A stretch of 64,000 nucleotides of DNA. It comes from Martelella mediterranea (GTDB lineage: Bacteria; Pseudomonadota; Alphaproteobacteria; Rhizobiales; Rhizobiaceae). The position numbers and the translations under genes are program-made. Shown piece by piece: positions 26,145 through 35,584 of the stretch. The stretch's first letter is position 1, and every line of letters begins with the position of its first letter. The DNA lies in contig PVUG01000002.1 in assembly GCA_003001975.1 (NCBI GenBank), positions 186,001-250,000 of the forward strand, given 5' to 3'. Below the pieces are notes generated by a model that had not been told where the DNA came from, searched no databases, and saw only the letters and a list, made by a program, of their open reading frames with translations.

Positions 26145-26525
26145 TCAGATCACCGGACGCTGGGCGGCGCTGCCCTTGATGACAACGGCGCTGATCGCAA
26201 TCGACGTTCCGCCGTTCTTCGTGACGGCAACGCGCACATGGCGGCGAAAGCCGCGATAGCCGACTTTGACGATGGCCGACGCTGCAAGCTTGTCGGGAAA
26301 GACCCCGACAAGGTGATAGGGATCGACATCGTTGAAGTTCTCGCCGTCGTCGCTTTCCTGAAGCTTGGCCGTGAAATTGCCCGCTCCGGCAATCGCTCCG
26401 GTATTGAGGACGAGAACGGCACTGCCGAAGCCGATAAGGTCGATGGCCGCGCCGTTCGTGGTCGCTGCCAGAACGGCGGGTTCAAGCGCTGCCGCCACGC
26501 CGATATTGTTTGCAAGATCGCGCAA
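26145..26525 (-). CDS. Phage structural protein with TTG start
   Basis: A 126-residue beta-rich protein (LRDLANNIGVAAALEP, FGSAVLVLNTGAI, AKLQESDDGENF) directly after the capsid gene. AAGGAG overlapping the capsid stop lies 7 nt before a TTG at 26525-26523, and no ATG or GTG exists nearby in frame. Probably a capsid decoration or auxiliary protein; no named family recognised. Confidence 0.65.
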   Translation of the reverse strand: MRDLANNIGVAAALEPAVLAATTNGAAIDLIGFGSAVLVLNTGAIAGAGNFTAKLQESDDGENFNDVDPYHLVGVFPDKLAASAIVKVGYRGFRRHVRVAVTKNGGTSIAISAVVIKGSAAQRPVI

Positions 26526-26536
26526 GGGATTGCTCC

Positions 26537-27691
26537 TTAGTTGGTTGCCATTTTGAGCTTTTTGAAGCGAGCGGCCTGAAGCACGCGACCGCCGACGCGG
26601 CGCGTGGCGTGGATACGGGTGAGGCCCGACGTGGCGAGAAGGTAGGGATTGACCAGAATGGAAAGCCCTTGCCGGTCGAGCACGCGGTAGGCCGAAAAGT
26701 CGCCGTACATCACCGGGCAGGCGTTGGCCGCAAGATCGGGCATATCGACCATTTCGATAACCGGACGGCCCAAGACCGTTTCCGGCTGTCCGGCCTGATA
26801 GGACGGCTGCCAAAGATAGTTGCCATTGCCGTCTTTGAGCGTGCGGACAATGCCAAGCGTCGTGCCGTTCATCGACCACGAGCCGCGATTGCGGTAGGTC
26901 GCAGGCAGCGAATAGAGAAGCTTGATCAGGGCATCCGGCGAGAGGTTCGTGGCGTGGCCGTTGACGAAAGAAGCAATGTCCGGGTTGGTCATAAAACCTT
27001 CCGGCATTCCCGCGCCGGAACCGTTGACAAAGGCGGCGCCCTCTTTCTGGCCGAAGTCTTCGGAAAGGGCCGCGCGGACTTCCGCTTCTGCCTGTCCGGC
27101 ACTGTCGGCAAGAAGCTGGTTCGAGATATCGACAAAGGTGTTGATCTCGTGCACCGGCACTTCCGCCTGCCCGAAACTCGCGCCGGACTCTTCTTGCTTT
27201 TGGGTCTCTCCCTTCCATTTGGCATTCGTGATGCCGGTGCGCTTGGGATAGACCACGGACGGCGAGCCGGTCGAGCGCACCGAGGCTACCGAGCGAACGG
27301 GCGAGAACTCGACCAGATCGCGAATGAACTCACTCGACATTTCGGCGGGCGCGAAATAGCCGCCGGACGGATCGGATGAAACCGTCAGGGCCTTGCGCTC
27401 TTCGGCGGGCAGTGCATCGCCGCGCATCAGATAAACGGCAAAAGCCTTGCGCTCTTCGGTCGGTTCAACCTCGCCGTCATCGCCGCCAGGGCGATTGGCT
27501 TTCGTCTCAAGCGCCTTCAGGCGATCCTCAAGTTTCGAGGTGTCGGCCTTGGTCTCCATCTTCTGAAATCGCTCTTCGACGGTCGCGGTGAGATCGGCAA
27601 TCGCCTTCGTCACGATGTTGTCGGGATCGTCTTCCTCGCCCTTGAACACGAGCGCGGTTCCGGCGAGCGCCTGTTTCGAAAAGTGTTTCAT
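26537..27691 (-). CDS. HK97-fold major capsid protein
   Basis: A 384-residue capsid protein. A charged helical scaffold-like N-terminal segment (about 25-75, RFQKMETKADTSKLEDRLKAL) is followed by the phage_capsid domain (SSDPSGGYFAPAEMSSEFI, EWKGETQ-like KWKGETQKQ, AAFVNGSGAGMPEGFM, RTLKDGNGNYLWQ, CPVMYGDFSAY). The N-terminal part is expected to be removed by the protease encoded just upstream. Confidence 0.95.
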   Translation of the reverse strand: MKHFSKQALAGTALVFKGEEDDPDNIVTKAIADLTATVEERFQKMETKADTSKLEDRLKALETKANRPGGDDGEVEPTEERKAFAVYLMRGDALPAEERKALTVSSDPSGGYFAPAEMSSEFIRDLVEFSPVRSVASVRSTGSPSVVYPKRTGITNAKWKGETQKQEESGASFGQAEVPVHEINTFVDISNQLLADSAGQAEAEVRAALSEDFGQKEGAAFVNGSGAGMPEGFMTNPDIASFVNGHATNLSPDALIKLLYSLPATYRNRGSWSMNGTTLGIVRTLKDGNGNYLWQPSYQAGQPETVLGRPVIEMVDMPDLAANACPVMYGDFSAYRVLDRQGLSILVNPYLLATSGLTRIHATRRVGGRVLQAARFKKLKMATN

Positions 27692-28194
27692 GCTGACCTC
27701 TTCAATTGCGCCGAGGCGCGGTTAAGGGCCTCTGCCAGCGACAGGGCCTTGATTGCGGATTTCGCACTGGTGACGCGCGCGCCGGGATGCATCGCGACCG
27801 TGACCAGAGAGATTTCGAGAAGTTCGAGTTGCGAGATCATGCGACCACCGCCACGGCGCGGCGCGGCTTTGCGGGAAACAAAGCCCACCGAAAGCCCTTT
27901 GACGGCCCCGGATTTGACAAGCGCATAGACCTCGCGGGCGCGCGCGACTTCATCGACCAGAAGCGCGCCCTTGACCTTCAGGCCCTGTTCGTCTTCCGTC
28001 GCTTCACTCCATGAGCCGATAGGATCGTTGAAGTCGTGCGCAAACAGCATCGGCAGGGGCAGCGAGGCTTCGGAAAACGCGCCTTTGCGGATCACGTCGC
28101 CGACACGATCCGGCGAGCCGAAGGCCCATGCCGTCCCTTCGATCATACCGTTATCGAGCGCGGCCAGTTTGGTTTCGAAGAACAGGCGATCCAT
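27688..28194 (-). CDS. HK97-family prohead protease
   Basis: A 168-residue serine protease that cleaves the capsid delta domain. Motifs: GTAWAFGSPDRVGDVIRKGAF, the His in LFAHDFNDPIG and the Ser in GLSVGFVSRKA. The ATG at 28194 is chosen because GGAGG lies 6 nt before it; the in-frame GTG at 28200 has no room for a ribosome site. It overlaps the capsid start by 4 bp. Confidence 0.92.
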   Translation of the reverse strand: MDRLFFETKLAALDNGMIEGTAWAFGSPDRVGDVIRKGAFSEASLPLPMLFAHDFNDPIGSWSEATEDEQGLKVKGALLVDEVARAREVYALVKSGAVKGLSVGFVSRKAAPRRGGGRMISQLELLEISLVTVAMHPGARVTSAKSAIKALSLAEALNRASAQLKRSA

Positions 28195-28196
28195 GG

Positions 28197-28586
28197 TCAC
28201 GCCTCCGGTCGGAAATTGGCACGGTCACCGGCAAAGGCGTCGGCCTGTGCCTGTATCCATGTCCCGGCGCGGAAGACGCGGACAATCGCCTTGTGCGTCA
28301 TCGCGACGGACTTGCCGTCTTCGGTGATTTCCCAGCGCAGAACGCAACGGGCCAGCATATTCAGGCGGGCCTTTTCGCGGGCCTCAGCCGATACCCTGCC
28401 CTGTTCGTCGGCGGCTTCTGCAAGTTCGTCCATCATCGCAATGCGCGCCCGGCGCTGCGTATCGCTGTCCGGGCCTGCCATCCAGAACCGCATCCCGGTT
28501 GGCTTTCCCGTCCACGGGTCGGCTATCTCCAGCATCCGGCCCTTATCCTGATCGGCCACGTTGGAAAGAACGTCATTCAGGTCCAT
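28197..28586 (-). CDS. Conserved phage protein between portal and protease
   Basis: A 129-residue acidic protein (MDLNDVLSNVADQDKGRMLE, GMRFWMAGPDSD, ADEQGRVSAEAREKARLNML). It reads like a virion or head-assembly factor but I cannot name the family. The ATG at 28586 overlaps the portal gene end by 14 bp; a longer reading would be shadow of the portal gene. Confidence 0.65.
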   Translation of the reverse strand: MDLNDVLSNVADQDKGRMLEIADPWTGKPTGMRFWMAGPDSDTQRRARIAMMDELAEAADEQGRVSAEAREKARLNMLARCVLRWEITEDGKSVAMTHKAIVRVFRAGTWIQAQADAFAGDRANFRPEA

Positions 28587-29814
28587 TGTTGCGATCCTCT
28601 GTCTGATCATCGAGCGCAGGCCCGCCATTGTGGCCAAGGCCGGGTTGATTGCTGCCAGTGTTCGGATTGGCGTATTCCTCGCCGCCCTCGCGGGGCGGCA
28701 GGTCGAGCCATGCGCGGCCTTCATTGGGATTGAGAACGCGGGAAGCAATCAGGCCGTTTATCGCGGTCGCGCGGTCTGTCAGGTCGGCACGGGTAAGGTC
28801 ATCGCGATCAAAGCGGATGCGGTACTGGCCGCGTTCCTCCGGCAGAAAAAGCGAACGCCGCAGCGCGCCTTCCAGCGCCCGCAGCCATGGTTCCAGCGTA
28901 TAGGACAGGAACTCTTTGCCCATCTGTTCGGAGTTTGACCAAGTGGCCCGGTCGAGGTCGTAAATCATCGACGGCGGCACGCGGAAAGCGCGCGCAATCT
29001 CGACAATCTGGAATTTGCGGTTTTCGAGAAACTGCGCATCGGTCGAGGTCAGCGTGATCGGGCGAAAGGTCGCGCCGTCCCAAAGGATGGCGGTACGTCC
29101 GGCATTGTCCGGCCCTTCGTGGGCCTTGCGCCATGCCGCAGCCATCTTCTTCAGGCCGTCATCGCCAATGCCCTTGACCATTTCGATGACACCGGCAGGC
29201 CGCGCGCCATTCTTGAACAGCTTTCCGGCATGGCTTTCCATGTCCTTCGCCGCGCCGATGGCGTCGGCGGCAAGGGCCAGACAGGATCGCCCAAAAGGCC
29301 CGCGAAGATGCACGATGTTGCGGGCATCTTCGGCGCGGTTATTGATTTTGAAGCTGGGTTCCTGCCGCCCGTCGGTCGAGAAATCGACCGTCGCATGAGC
29401 CGGTTCGTAACGGATAATTTCGCGGGCTTCGCCGTCAATCCGGTTGACCCAAGCCACCCCGCCGCGATCATGTGTCAGCGCCGTAGCGACAAGATCGCGG
29501 ATCAATTCGAAAGTCGAGGTCCAATCATTCGGCCCGCTTTCCAGCAAAGCCGCAATCGGGTGATTGGGATCGGCCTTCCAGTTCTCGCCGTCGCGCCGTT
29601 CAACGATAATGTCGAGCGTGGCGCAGGCTTCGGAAACAAGCCGGATGGCCGATTGAACCGCTGGCACTGTCAACGCCACCGCAAGCGAGACCGTCGAACC
29701 CGGCAAAGCGCCTCCGGTAAACAGCGAATATTCCGCTTCCGTGGGATCGCCTAGCGACTTCTGATCGGCGCGGGCGCGCCCGGATTTTTTGAAGAACTGA
29801 AGCATATTTAGCAT
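28573..29814 (-). CDS. Phage portal protein (HK97 family)
   Basis: A 413-residue portal: VPAVQSAIRLVSEACATLDI near residue 50, the LLESGPNDWTSTFELIRDLV core, HLRGPFGRS, the crown region FRVPPSMIYDLDRATWSNSEQM and C-terminal LNPNEGRAWLDLPPREGG. The unordered tail LGHNGGPALDD is common at the end of rhizobial-phage proteins. GGGG before the ATG at 29814 is a weak ribosome site; ATG at 29805 is an alternative. First structural gene of the operon. Confidence 0.93.
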   Translation of the reverse strand: MLNMLQFFKKSGRARADQKSLGDPTEAEYSLFTGGALPGSTVSLAVALTVPAVQSAIRLVSEACATLDIIVERRDGENWKADPNHPIAALLESGPNDWTSTFELIRDLVATALTHDRGGVAWVNRIDGEAREIIRYEPAHATVDFSTDGRQEPSFKINNRAEDARNIVHLRGPFGRSCLALAADAIGAAKDMESHAGKLFKNGARPAGVIEMVKGIGDDGLKKMAAAWRKAHEGPDNAGRTAILWDGATFRPITLTSTDAQFLENRKFQIVEIARAFRVPPSMIYDLDRATWSNSEQMGKEFLSYTLEPWLRALEGALRRSLFLPEERGQYRIRFDRDDLTRADLTDRATAINGLIASRVLNPNEGRAWLDLPPREGGEEYANPNTGSNQPGLGHNGGPALDDQTEDRNNGPE

Positions 29815-29897
29815 ATGCCCCAGCTTTCATTTTTTGAGAATTGGACAACTTCGGACAGGCGATTTCCGCCTAACTTTCTGTTCTGTAATGATTTTTC

Positions 29898-29911
29898 TTC
29901 CTAATTAGGAA
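29898..29911. promoter_or_regulatory. Perfect 14-bp palindrome upstream of the portal operon
   Basis: TTCCTAATTAGGAA lies 84 bp before the portal start, in an AT-rich spot of the gap after the 253-residue HTH gene. It is a candidate operator for the late structural operon. Confidence 0.4.
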
Positions 29912-29961
29912 AAATCTCGCGCAAATCTCCCCGCGCCGGTCCCCGATTTTGCCCAAAAGTT

Positions 29962-30723
29962 CTAGACCACCCCCCGGTCCGGTCTTTTCGTGGGCGGTTC
30001 GCCATGGTTCGCGCCGTTGTCGGCTAAATCCCGTCCTTCAGCCCGACGTTGCCCCGTGGGTGGCGCGTCGGTTTCGCTCCGGCTTCGCCTCCCCTCCCCT
30101 TCAAAAGCCCTTCTAGGCCCTTCAGCACGGGCAGTCTGAGTAGGTTTATTATCTTTGTTCTTCGTGGGGTTCAGCCTTTTGAACCCTATAAGGTTCTTCA
30201 GCCAACGCTTCCATTCCTGCGAGACAATGCGGATGATGTTGGTCAGGCTCTTGCGCCCGCGCTGGGGACGCTCTTCCACGGCGATGCAAGGCGACGGACC
30301 GCCCTTGGCCTTCCTGAAGGCGTTCTGGCATGTCGTGCGGGACACACCGGCAAGGGCAGCGATCTTGTCGAGGGGCAGATCACAGCGGCCATGCTTCAGA
30401 ACCTCTTCCGCCACGACACTGAGCGCCGCGCGTTCGCCTTCCGTGAACTCCGAACGCAGTTCTTTCGGAAGCCTGCTTGCGCCAGCCCAAGAGCGTTTGC
30501 GAGCACGAGAGGCGGCACGATCCGGCGAAGTGACCTTCTGTCGGGCGTACTGGATGAACCGGGAATACTTATTGCCGATGTTGTGGCGAGGCTTAGTGGC
30601 GGCCTTCTGCGTATGCGCCAGACCGGTTTCGTAGGCACGTGCCAGTTCGGCATCACCATGCCATGGGCGCGCGACAAGCGTGCTGCGCAAAAGCGCAGCC
30701 GAAGGGGCAAAGCTTTGCGACAT
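29962..30723 (-). CDS. HTH-containing protein at the right end of the element
   Basis: A 253-residue, strongly basic protein. A central helix-turn-helix (LPLDKIAALAGVSRTTCQNAFRK-type segment, about 118-140) is flanked by a basic N-terminal region and a low-complexity, Arg/Pro-rich tail after about residue 190. It may be a replication or regulatory protein of the element; similar HTH genes occur beside the attachment site in rhizobial prophages. It is the first leftward gene after the right junction. Confidence 0.6.
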   Translation of the reverse strand: MSQSFAPSAALLRSTLVARPWHGDAELARAYETGLAHTQKAATKPRHNIGNKYSRFIQYARQKVTSPDRAASRARKRSWAGASRLPKELRSEFTEGERAALSVVAEEVLKHGRCDLPLDKIAALAGVSRTTCQNAFRKAKGGPSPCIAVEERPQRGRKSLTNIIRIVSQEWKRWLKNLIGFKRLNPTKNKDNKPTQTARAEGPRRAFEGEGRRSRSETDAPPTGQRRAEGRDLADNGANHGEPPTKRPDRGVV

Positions 30724-30805
30724 TATGCCCCTCCAAAAATGAAGTTGGAGGCGCGCTTTGCGGCATTTTCGATTGTGCAGGGATTCGCAGTCTGGTACTG
30801 TGAAT

Positions 30806-30829
30806 TAGCAAAACTTGTGTGGTTTGCTA
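30806..30829. promoter_or_regulatory. TAGCAAA-N10-TTTGCTA inverted repeat upstream of the HTH gene
   Basis: A perfect 7-bp inverted repeat with a 10-bp spacer, 83 bp upstream of the 253-residue HTH gene and about 180 bp inside the right junction. Spacing of about one and a half turns suits a dimeric regulator. The rest of the 30724-31010 gap shows no gene. Confidence 0.4.
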
Positions 30830-31010
30830 TGCAATTGTCGCCGCTTCCGAGGGCTATCGGGGCGGCGATTTGCTTTTCTGCACCAGAACGGCACGAGAAC
30901 GAACTTCCCGGATTTTCCCCGGATTTAGACGGGAAATCACGGTTTGTTCTGCTTTTACCTGCCTGAAAGCAGGGAATGGGCCGCTGATAAAACCGTTTAT
31001 TTTCAGCTAG

Positions 31011-31062
31011 ATAACTGGTGCTGCCGGAGAGATTTGAACTCTCGGCCTCTCCCTTACCAAGG
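31011..31062. repeat. attR: 52-bp direct repeat within tRNA-Thr
   Basis: Identical over 52 bp to 13356-13407. It covers the 3' part of the intact tRNA-Thr(GGT) gene plus five flanking bases. It is the right junction of the integrated element; the 5' part of the tRNA at 31063-31090 is outside the repeat. Confidence 0.93.
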
Positions 31063-31090
31063 GAGTGCTCTACCCCTGAGCTACGGCAGC
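31016..31090 (-). tRNA. tRNA-Thr (anticodon GGT)
   Basis: A complete cloverleaf on the minus strand: acceptor GCTGCCG/CGGCAGC, D arm GCTC/GAGC, anticodon stem CTCCC/GGGAG with loop TTGGTAA (anticodon GGT), T arm GAGAG/CTCTC with TTCAAAT, discriminator A and encoded CCA. It is the integration site of the element, which leaves the gene intact. Confidence 0.97.
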
Positions 31091-31242
31091 CCGTTTCCGT
31101 TTGACGGAAATCACCCGGCACCGTTCGGTGCAGGCAAGCGGCCTATTGCCATAGCTCCGCTTCGAGTGCAAGACGGTAAAAACAATTCTTTTCCGATATC
31201 CGCCGTTTCGGCGACCAGAATGCTTCAGGAGGGTATGGCAGC

Positions 31243-31422
31243 ATGGACGACGCCAAACCGAAAAACAGACAACCGGACGCAGCGGAACTGCGCAAGGAAC
31301 GTGCGGCACAGAAGCTGCGTGAAAACCTGGCACGCCGCAAACAGCAGTCCCGCGCGCGCCGCAAAGGCGCGGAAGACGAGACAGACGGCCTTCCCGCCGC
31401 AAAGGGCAACGGCGAACACTGA
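31243..31422 (+). CDS. Small basic conserved protein upstream of murA
   Basis: A 59-residue, highly charged helical protein (AAELRKERAAQKLRENLARR, QQSRARRK). AGGAGGG lies 9 nt before the ATG. Similar short basic proteins precede murA in rhizobia, from memory; function unknown. Too basic to be anything but cytosolic, perhaps RNA- or DNA-associated. Confidence 0.7.
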   Translation: MDDAKPKNRQPDAAELRKERAAQKLRENLARRKQQSRARRKGAEDETDGLPAAKGNGEH

Positions 31423-31635
31423 AAACGCCCCGCTCCCCCTGCCCGGTCTGAGCGGGTTATCTGCGGACAAGCGCCATCTTTTGCCGGCGCCGAACACGCC
31501 CCTGCCATTTTTCGCTGGTTTGTGCGGACCCGTTCAACAACTTGTCAACCATTGCAATTGATCATGGCGGGCGTTTCGTTTAATGCGACGCGCTAAGCTT
31601 CAAGGAGAGGCCGGGTTTTGCCCGGAAAATGTGGA

Positions 31636-32928
31636 ATGGATCAAATCAGAGTCGTCGGCGGCAACCCTTTGAAGGGTGTCATTCCCATTTCCGGCGCGAA
31701 AAATGCAGCACTGCCGCTGATCATTTCCTCGCTTCTGACCAGCGACACGCTGACTCTGGAAAACGTGCCGCATCTGGCCGATGTCGAGCTCTTGATGCGT
31801 ATCCTCGGCAATCACGGCGTCGATATCTCCGTCAACGGCCGGCGCGAACGCCAGCAGGACGGCTATGCGCGCACCATCCATTTCAACTGCCCGACGATTA
31901 CCGACACCACCGCTTCCTATGAGCTTGTGCGCAAGATGCGCGCCTCGTTCTGGGTCATCGGTCCGCTTCTGGCGCGCGAGGGCATTGCCCGGGTTTCGCT
32001 GCCGGGCGGCTGCGCCATCGGCACGCGCCCAGTCGATCTGTTCATCGACGGGCTGAAGGCACTGGGCGCGGAAATCGAGATCGAACAGGGCTATGTCGAG
32101 GCGAAGGCACCGAAGGGCGGGCTTGTCGGTCGTCACTACGTGTTCCCCAAGGTTTCCGTCGGCGCGACCCACACGCTGATGATGGCGGCAACGCTTGCCA
32201 ACGGCACGACGGTGCTTGAAAACGCCGCGCGCGAACCGGAAGTGGTCGACCTTGCCAATTGCCTGAAGGCCATGGGCGCGAAGATCGAGGGCGCCGGCTC
32301 ACCGACGATCACGATTGACGGCGTCACCTCGCTTTCCGGCGCGCGCCACACCGTTCTGCCGGACCGGATCGAAACCGGCACCTATGCCATGGCCGTTGCC
32401 ATGGCCGGCGGCGAGGTTACGCTGGAAAACACCGATGCCGCGCTTTTGAGTTCCGCAATCGAGGCGATCCGCGCGGCAGGCGCCGAAATCACCCCGACGG
32501 AGACCGGCATTCATATCATCGGCCACGGTGACGATATCCGCCCGGTCGATGTCACCACAGAACCCTATCCGGGTTTTCCGACGGACCTGCAGGCGCAGTT
32601 CATGGCTCTGATGACCCGCGCCAAGGGCACCGCACGCATTGTCGAGACGATTTTCGAAAACCGGTTCATGCATGTGCAGGAACTGGCCCGCCTCGGCGCC
32701 GACATTTCGCTTTCCGGCCAGACGGCAACGATCAAGGGCGTTCCCGAACTCCATGGCGCTCCGGTCATGGCGACCGATCTGCGCGCTTCGGTCTCGCTCG
32801 TCATCGCAGGCCTTGCGGCCAAGGGCGAAACCACCGTGTCGCGGGTCTACCACCTCGATCGCGGTTTTGAGCGGCTGGAAGAAAAGCTCACCCGCTGCGG
32901 CGCGATTGTCGAGCGGATCGGCAGCTGA
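31636..32928 (+). CDS. murA: UDP-N-acetylglucosamine 1-carboxyvinyltransferase
   Basis: A 430-residue MurA, the first committed enzyme of peptidoglycan synthesis: transfer of enolpyruvate from PEP to UDP-GlcNAc. Visible are [10 protein letters not shown] with the substrate-binding Lys-Asn, the catalytic Cys in [14 protein letters not shown] and a C-terminal [12 protein letters not shown]. The ATG at 31636 gives the usual MDQIRVVGG start. A TTG at 31618 has a well-placed AAGGAGAGG upstream and would add six residues, so it is a real alternative. Confidence 0.96.
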   Translation: MDQIRVVGGNPLKGVIPISGAKNAALPLIISSLLTSDTLTLENVPHLADVELLMRILGNHGVDISVNGRRERQQDGYARTIHFNCPTITDTTASYELVRKMRASFWVIGPLLAREGIARVSLPGGCAIGTRPVDLFIDGLKALGAEIEIEQGYVEAKAPKGGLVGRHYVFPKVSVGATHTLMMAATLANGTTVLENAAREPEVVDLANCLKAMGAKIEGAGSPTITIDGVTSLSGARHTVLPDRIETGTYAMAVAMAGGEVTLENTDAALLSSAIEAIRAAGAEITPTETGIHIIGHGDDIRPVDVTTEPYPGFPTDLQAQFMALMTRAKGTARIVETIFENRFMHVQELARLGADISLSGQTATIKGVPELHGAPVMATDLRASVSLVIAGLAAKGETTVSRVYHLDRGFERLEEKLTRCGAIVERIGS

Positions 32929-33046
32929 CGCGCCGCCGGACATCATTTTCCTGTCGACCCCAGGCATTCCCGGCACAACAATGGTTGCGAAACGGCCACG
33001 ACCGCCTTATTTCGTTTAAAACCACAAACCCGCCGGGAATTTTGTC

Positions 33047-33487
33047 ATGTCCACCGATCAACTGAAGCTTATGGCGCTGGATGAAGAAGACCTCGCCATC
33101 ATCTCTGCGCATGTGCAGGATGCCGTGTTTCTGTCGCGGGACGTCACCTTTTCCAGGGTTGCGGGTCAGTTTCAGCTTCTGTGCAACCGCTTTGTCTGGG
33201 AAAAGAAACGCGGCTTCTTCAAGAAACCGGAGCGCCGCCGCGCAGCTCTCGTGTTCAAGCGCGTGAATGCGGTGCGCAGCATCGGGCTTGACCGCAAGGC
33301 CGATGACGAGGTTTCCAACCTGCTTTCGGTACAGTTCGAAAAAAGCGGCGATGGTCCGGAAGGCTCTGTGATCATCACGCTTTCGGGCGGTGGCGAGATC
33401 GTTGCGGATGTGGAATGTATCGAGGTGCTTCTGACCGATCTTTCGGAAAGCTGGGAAGCACGCGGCAAGCCGCACCATCCACGGTGA
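33047..33487 (+). CDS. DUF2948 family protein
   Basis: A 146-residue protein typical of alphaproteobacteria, encoded between murA and hisD: LKLMALDEEDLAIISAHVQDAV, RFVWEKK, ALVFKRVNAVRSIGLDR, then LSGGGEIVADVECIEV. Function unknown. It ends 53 bp before hisD and is probably cotranscribed with it. Confidence 0.85.
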   Translation: MSTDQLKLMALDEEDLAIISAHVQDAVFLSRDVTFSRVAGQFQLLCNRFVWEKKRGFFKKPERRRAALVFKRVNAVRSIGLDRKADDEVSNLLSVQFEKSGDGPEGSVIITLSGGGEIVADVECIEVLLTDLSESWEARGKPHHPR

Positions 33488-33540
33488 GACAATCCGCAGA
33501 CGAGGACAGAGTTTTCCCGAATCATTTGAGTGAGGCAAAT

Positions 33541-34845
33541 ATGGCCATCTGGCTTGACGCAGCCGACGATCGCTTCGAAAGCGCTTTCAGATCACTGCTT
33601 TCGATGAAGCGCGAAGTCTCCAAGGACGTTGGCGACACGGTTGATGAAATTCTTGCCGATGTCCGTGCAAACGGCGATGCGGCCCTTGCCGCCTATTCCG
33701 CCCGCTTCGACGGCGTCGATTTTTCCGATTCGGCAACACCGATGAAGGTCGACGCACAGGCGATTGACGAAGCCATGGCCGCCGTCGATCCGAAGGTTGT
33801 CGACGCCCTCAGGCTGGCAGAGGAGCGGATCCGCAAACACCATGCGCGCCAATTGCCGCCCGATGATTTCTACAAGGACGAAATCGGTGTCGGCCTTGGC
33901 CATCGCTGGACGGCGGTGGAAGCTGTCGGGCTTTACGTGCCCGGCGGCACGGCGAGCTATCCCAGCTCCGTTCTGATGAACGCCGTCCCGGCCAAAGTCG
34001 CGGGCGTCGAGCGCATCGTCATGGTGGTGCCGACGATGAAGGGCCAGATCAATCCGGCCGTGCTGGCGGCTGCCAAGATTGCCGGCGTTACGGAAATCTA
34101 CCGGATCGGCGGCGCGCAGGCCGTGGCCGCCCTTGCCTATGGCACCGAAACGATTGCGCCCGTTTCCAAGATCGTCGGCCCCGGCAATGCCTATGTGGCG
34201 GCCGCCAAGCGCGCCGTGTTCGGCACGGTCGGCATCGACATGATCGCCGGCCCTTCGGAAGTTCTGGTGATTGCCGACGGTGAAAACAACCCGGACTGGA
34301 TCGCAGCCGATCTTCTTGCCCAGGCCGAGCACGATACGGCTGCGCAGTCGATCCTGATCACCACCGACCGCGCCCTTGGCGAGGCGGTTGAACAGGCCGT
34401 GGAACGGCAACTGAAAACCCTGCCGCGCGGTGAAATTGCCGGTGCGAGCTGGCGCGACTATGGCGCAATCATCACCGTTTCCGATCTCGACACGGCGCTT
34501 GTGCTGGCCAATCGCGTCGCCCCGGAACATCTGGAACTGGCCGTTGACAATCCCGACGCCCTGATCCCGAAAGTGCGCAATGCCGGTGCGATCTTCGCCG
34601 GGCATTATACGCCGGAAGCGATCGGCGATTATGTCGGCGGTTCGAATCACGTTTTGCCGACCGCGCGTTCGGCGCGTTTTTCCTCGGGCCTGGGTGTTCT
34701 GGACTTCATGAAGCGCACATCCATCCTAAGTCTGGGTCCGGAGCAGCTGAATACACTTGCACAGCCGGCCATTGACCTTGCAGAATGCGAAGGGCTGGGC
34801 GCGCATGCGCGCTCGGTTGCCATCCGCCTCAACCGCAAGGAATAG
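33541..34845 (+). CDS. hisD: Histidinol dehydrogenase
   Basis: A 434-residue zinc- and NAD-dependent enzyme for the last two oxidations of histidine synthesis (L-histidinol to L-histidine). Signatures: [40 protein letters not shown] and the zinc/His region [10 protein letters not shown]. The ATG at 33541 after GAGTGAGG is preferred over an upstream in-frame start lying inside the DUF2948 gene. It is followed 2 bp later by the UPF0262 gene. Confidence 0.96.
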   Translation: MAIWLDAADDRFESAFRSLLSMKREVSKDVGDTVDEILADVRANGDAALAAYSARFDGVDFSDSATPMKVDAQAIDEAMAAVDPKVVDALRLAEERIRKHHARQLPPDDFYKDEIGVGLGHRWTAVEAVGLYVPGGTASYPSSVLMNAVPAKVAGVERIVMVVPTMKGQINPAVLAAAKIAGVTEIYRIGGAQAVAALAYGTETIAPVSKIVGPGNAYVAAAKRAVFGTVGIDMIAGPSEVLVIADGENNPDWIAADLLAQAEHDTAAQSILITTDRALGEAVEQAVERQLKTLPRGEIAGASWRDYGAIITVSDLDTALVLANRVAPEHLELAVDNPDALIPKVRNAGAIFAGHYTPEAIGDYVGGSNHVLPTARSARFSSGLGVLDFMKRTSILSLGPEQLNTLAQPAIDLAECEGLGAHARSVAIRLNRKE

Positions 34846-34847
34846 AC

Positions 34848-35321
34848 ATGAGCACGGGCGAATACAGGCTGATCGATGTTGTTCTCGACGAGAGCATCGG
34901 CCGCGCCTCGCCCGATGTCGAGCACGAGCGCGCCGTCGCCATATTCGATCTTCTCGAGGAGAATTTTTTCAAGCCGGTCGGTCATGAGGGCGGACCCTAC
35001 AAGCTGACGCTTTCGATCCTGGAAAAACGCCTGATCTTCGACATCACGCTGGAAAACGGCGACAAGGTCGCGACCCACATCCTGTCGCTGACGCCGTTCA
35101 GGCGGATCGTGAAGGACTATTTCATGATCTGCGAGAGCTATTACGAGGCGATCAAGACGGCGAGCCCGAGCAAGATCGAGGCGATCGACATGGGCCGGCG
35201 CGGCGTCCACAACGAAGGATCGCAAACCCTGCAGGACCGGCTGAAAGGCAAGATCGAGGTGGATTTCGATACCGCGCGGCGCCTTTTCACGCTGTTCTGC
35301 GTCCTCTACTGGCGCGGTTGA
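34848..35321 (+). CDS. UPF0262 family protein
   Basis: A 157-residue protein of the rhizobial UPF0262 family ([59 protein letters not shown]). Coupled to hisD with AAGGA spanning the hisD end. Function unknown. In related genomes, as I recall, a low-molecular-weight phosphatase gene follows; here none is present. Confidence 0.88.
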   Translation: MSTGEYRLIDVVLDESIGRASPDVEHERAVAIFDLLEENFFKPVGHEGGPYKLTLSILEKRLIFDITLENGDKVATHILSLTPFRRIVKDYFMICESYYEAIKTASPSKIEAIDMGRRGVHNEGSQTLQDRLKGKIEVDFDTARRLFTLFCVLYWRG

Positions 35322-35584
35322 GGGCGGCCACCGCCGCCATTTCGAACGTCACGTGAACAAAAAACGGCGACGGGAGCAAACATGGTTCACAAACGTTGAA
35401 CTATTGTGTAGGTTCCGCCGCAATTGGGCAGCGCCGCGCGTTTTCAACGCAGCCGCTACGCTGCCGACAAGTGAAGCAACTGCATCCCCGTCTGTCTTGC
35501 CGGCAACGGCCTGACGGGGAGAGCGGCGTTTGGGCAGTTCCAGGATATGGGCCCTGAACGCATGGAAGAAAAGAAACGACATAG

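Larger units (their letters stand above)
13356..31062. mobile_element. Integrated phage-like element in tRNA-Thr(GGT), ~17.7 kb
   Basis: The element is bounded by perfect 52-bp repeats, with a tyrosine integrase beside the left repeat and the intact tRNA gene spanning the right one. It carries small DNA-binding genes, plus-strand accessory genes and an HK97-type head, neck, packaging and partial tail set on the minus strand. Missing are recognisable tail-tip, baseplate, fibre, holin/endolysin and replication genes, although no gene looks frame-broken. It could be a defective prophage, a domesticated particle or a satellite that relies on a helper. Confidence 0.93.

Noticed and set aside
26145-27218. 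357-codon minus-strand frame spanning part of the capsid gene
   Set aside because: Most of it is a shadow of the capsid gene; only the part from the TTG at 26525 has a ribosome site and non-overlapping sequence.
13356-31062. Capsid-forming phage satellite (cf-PICI type) as a firm call
   Set aside because: Such satellites lack tail genes, while this element has a tail tube and tape measure. A satellite nature stays possible but not in that class.
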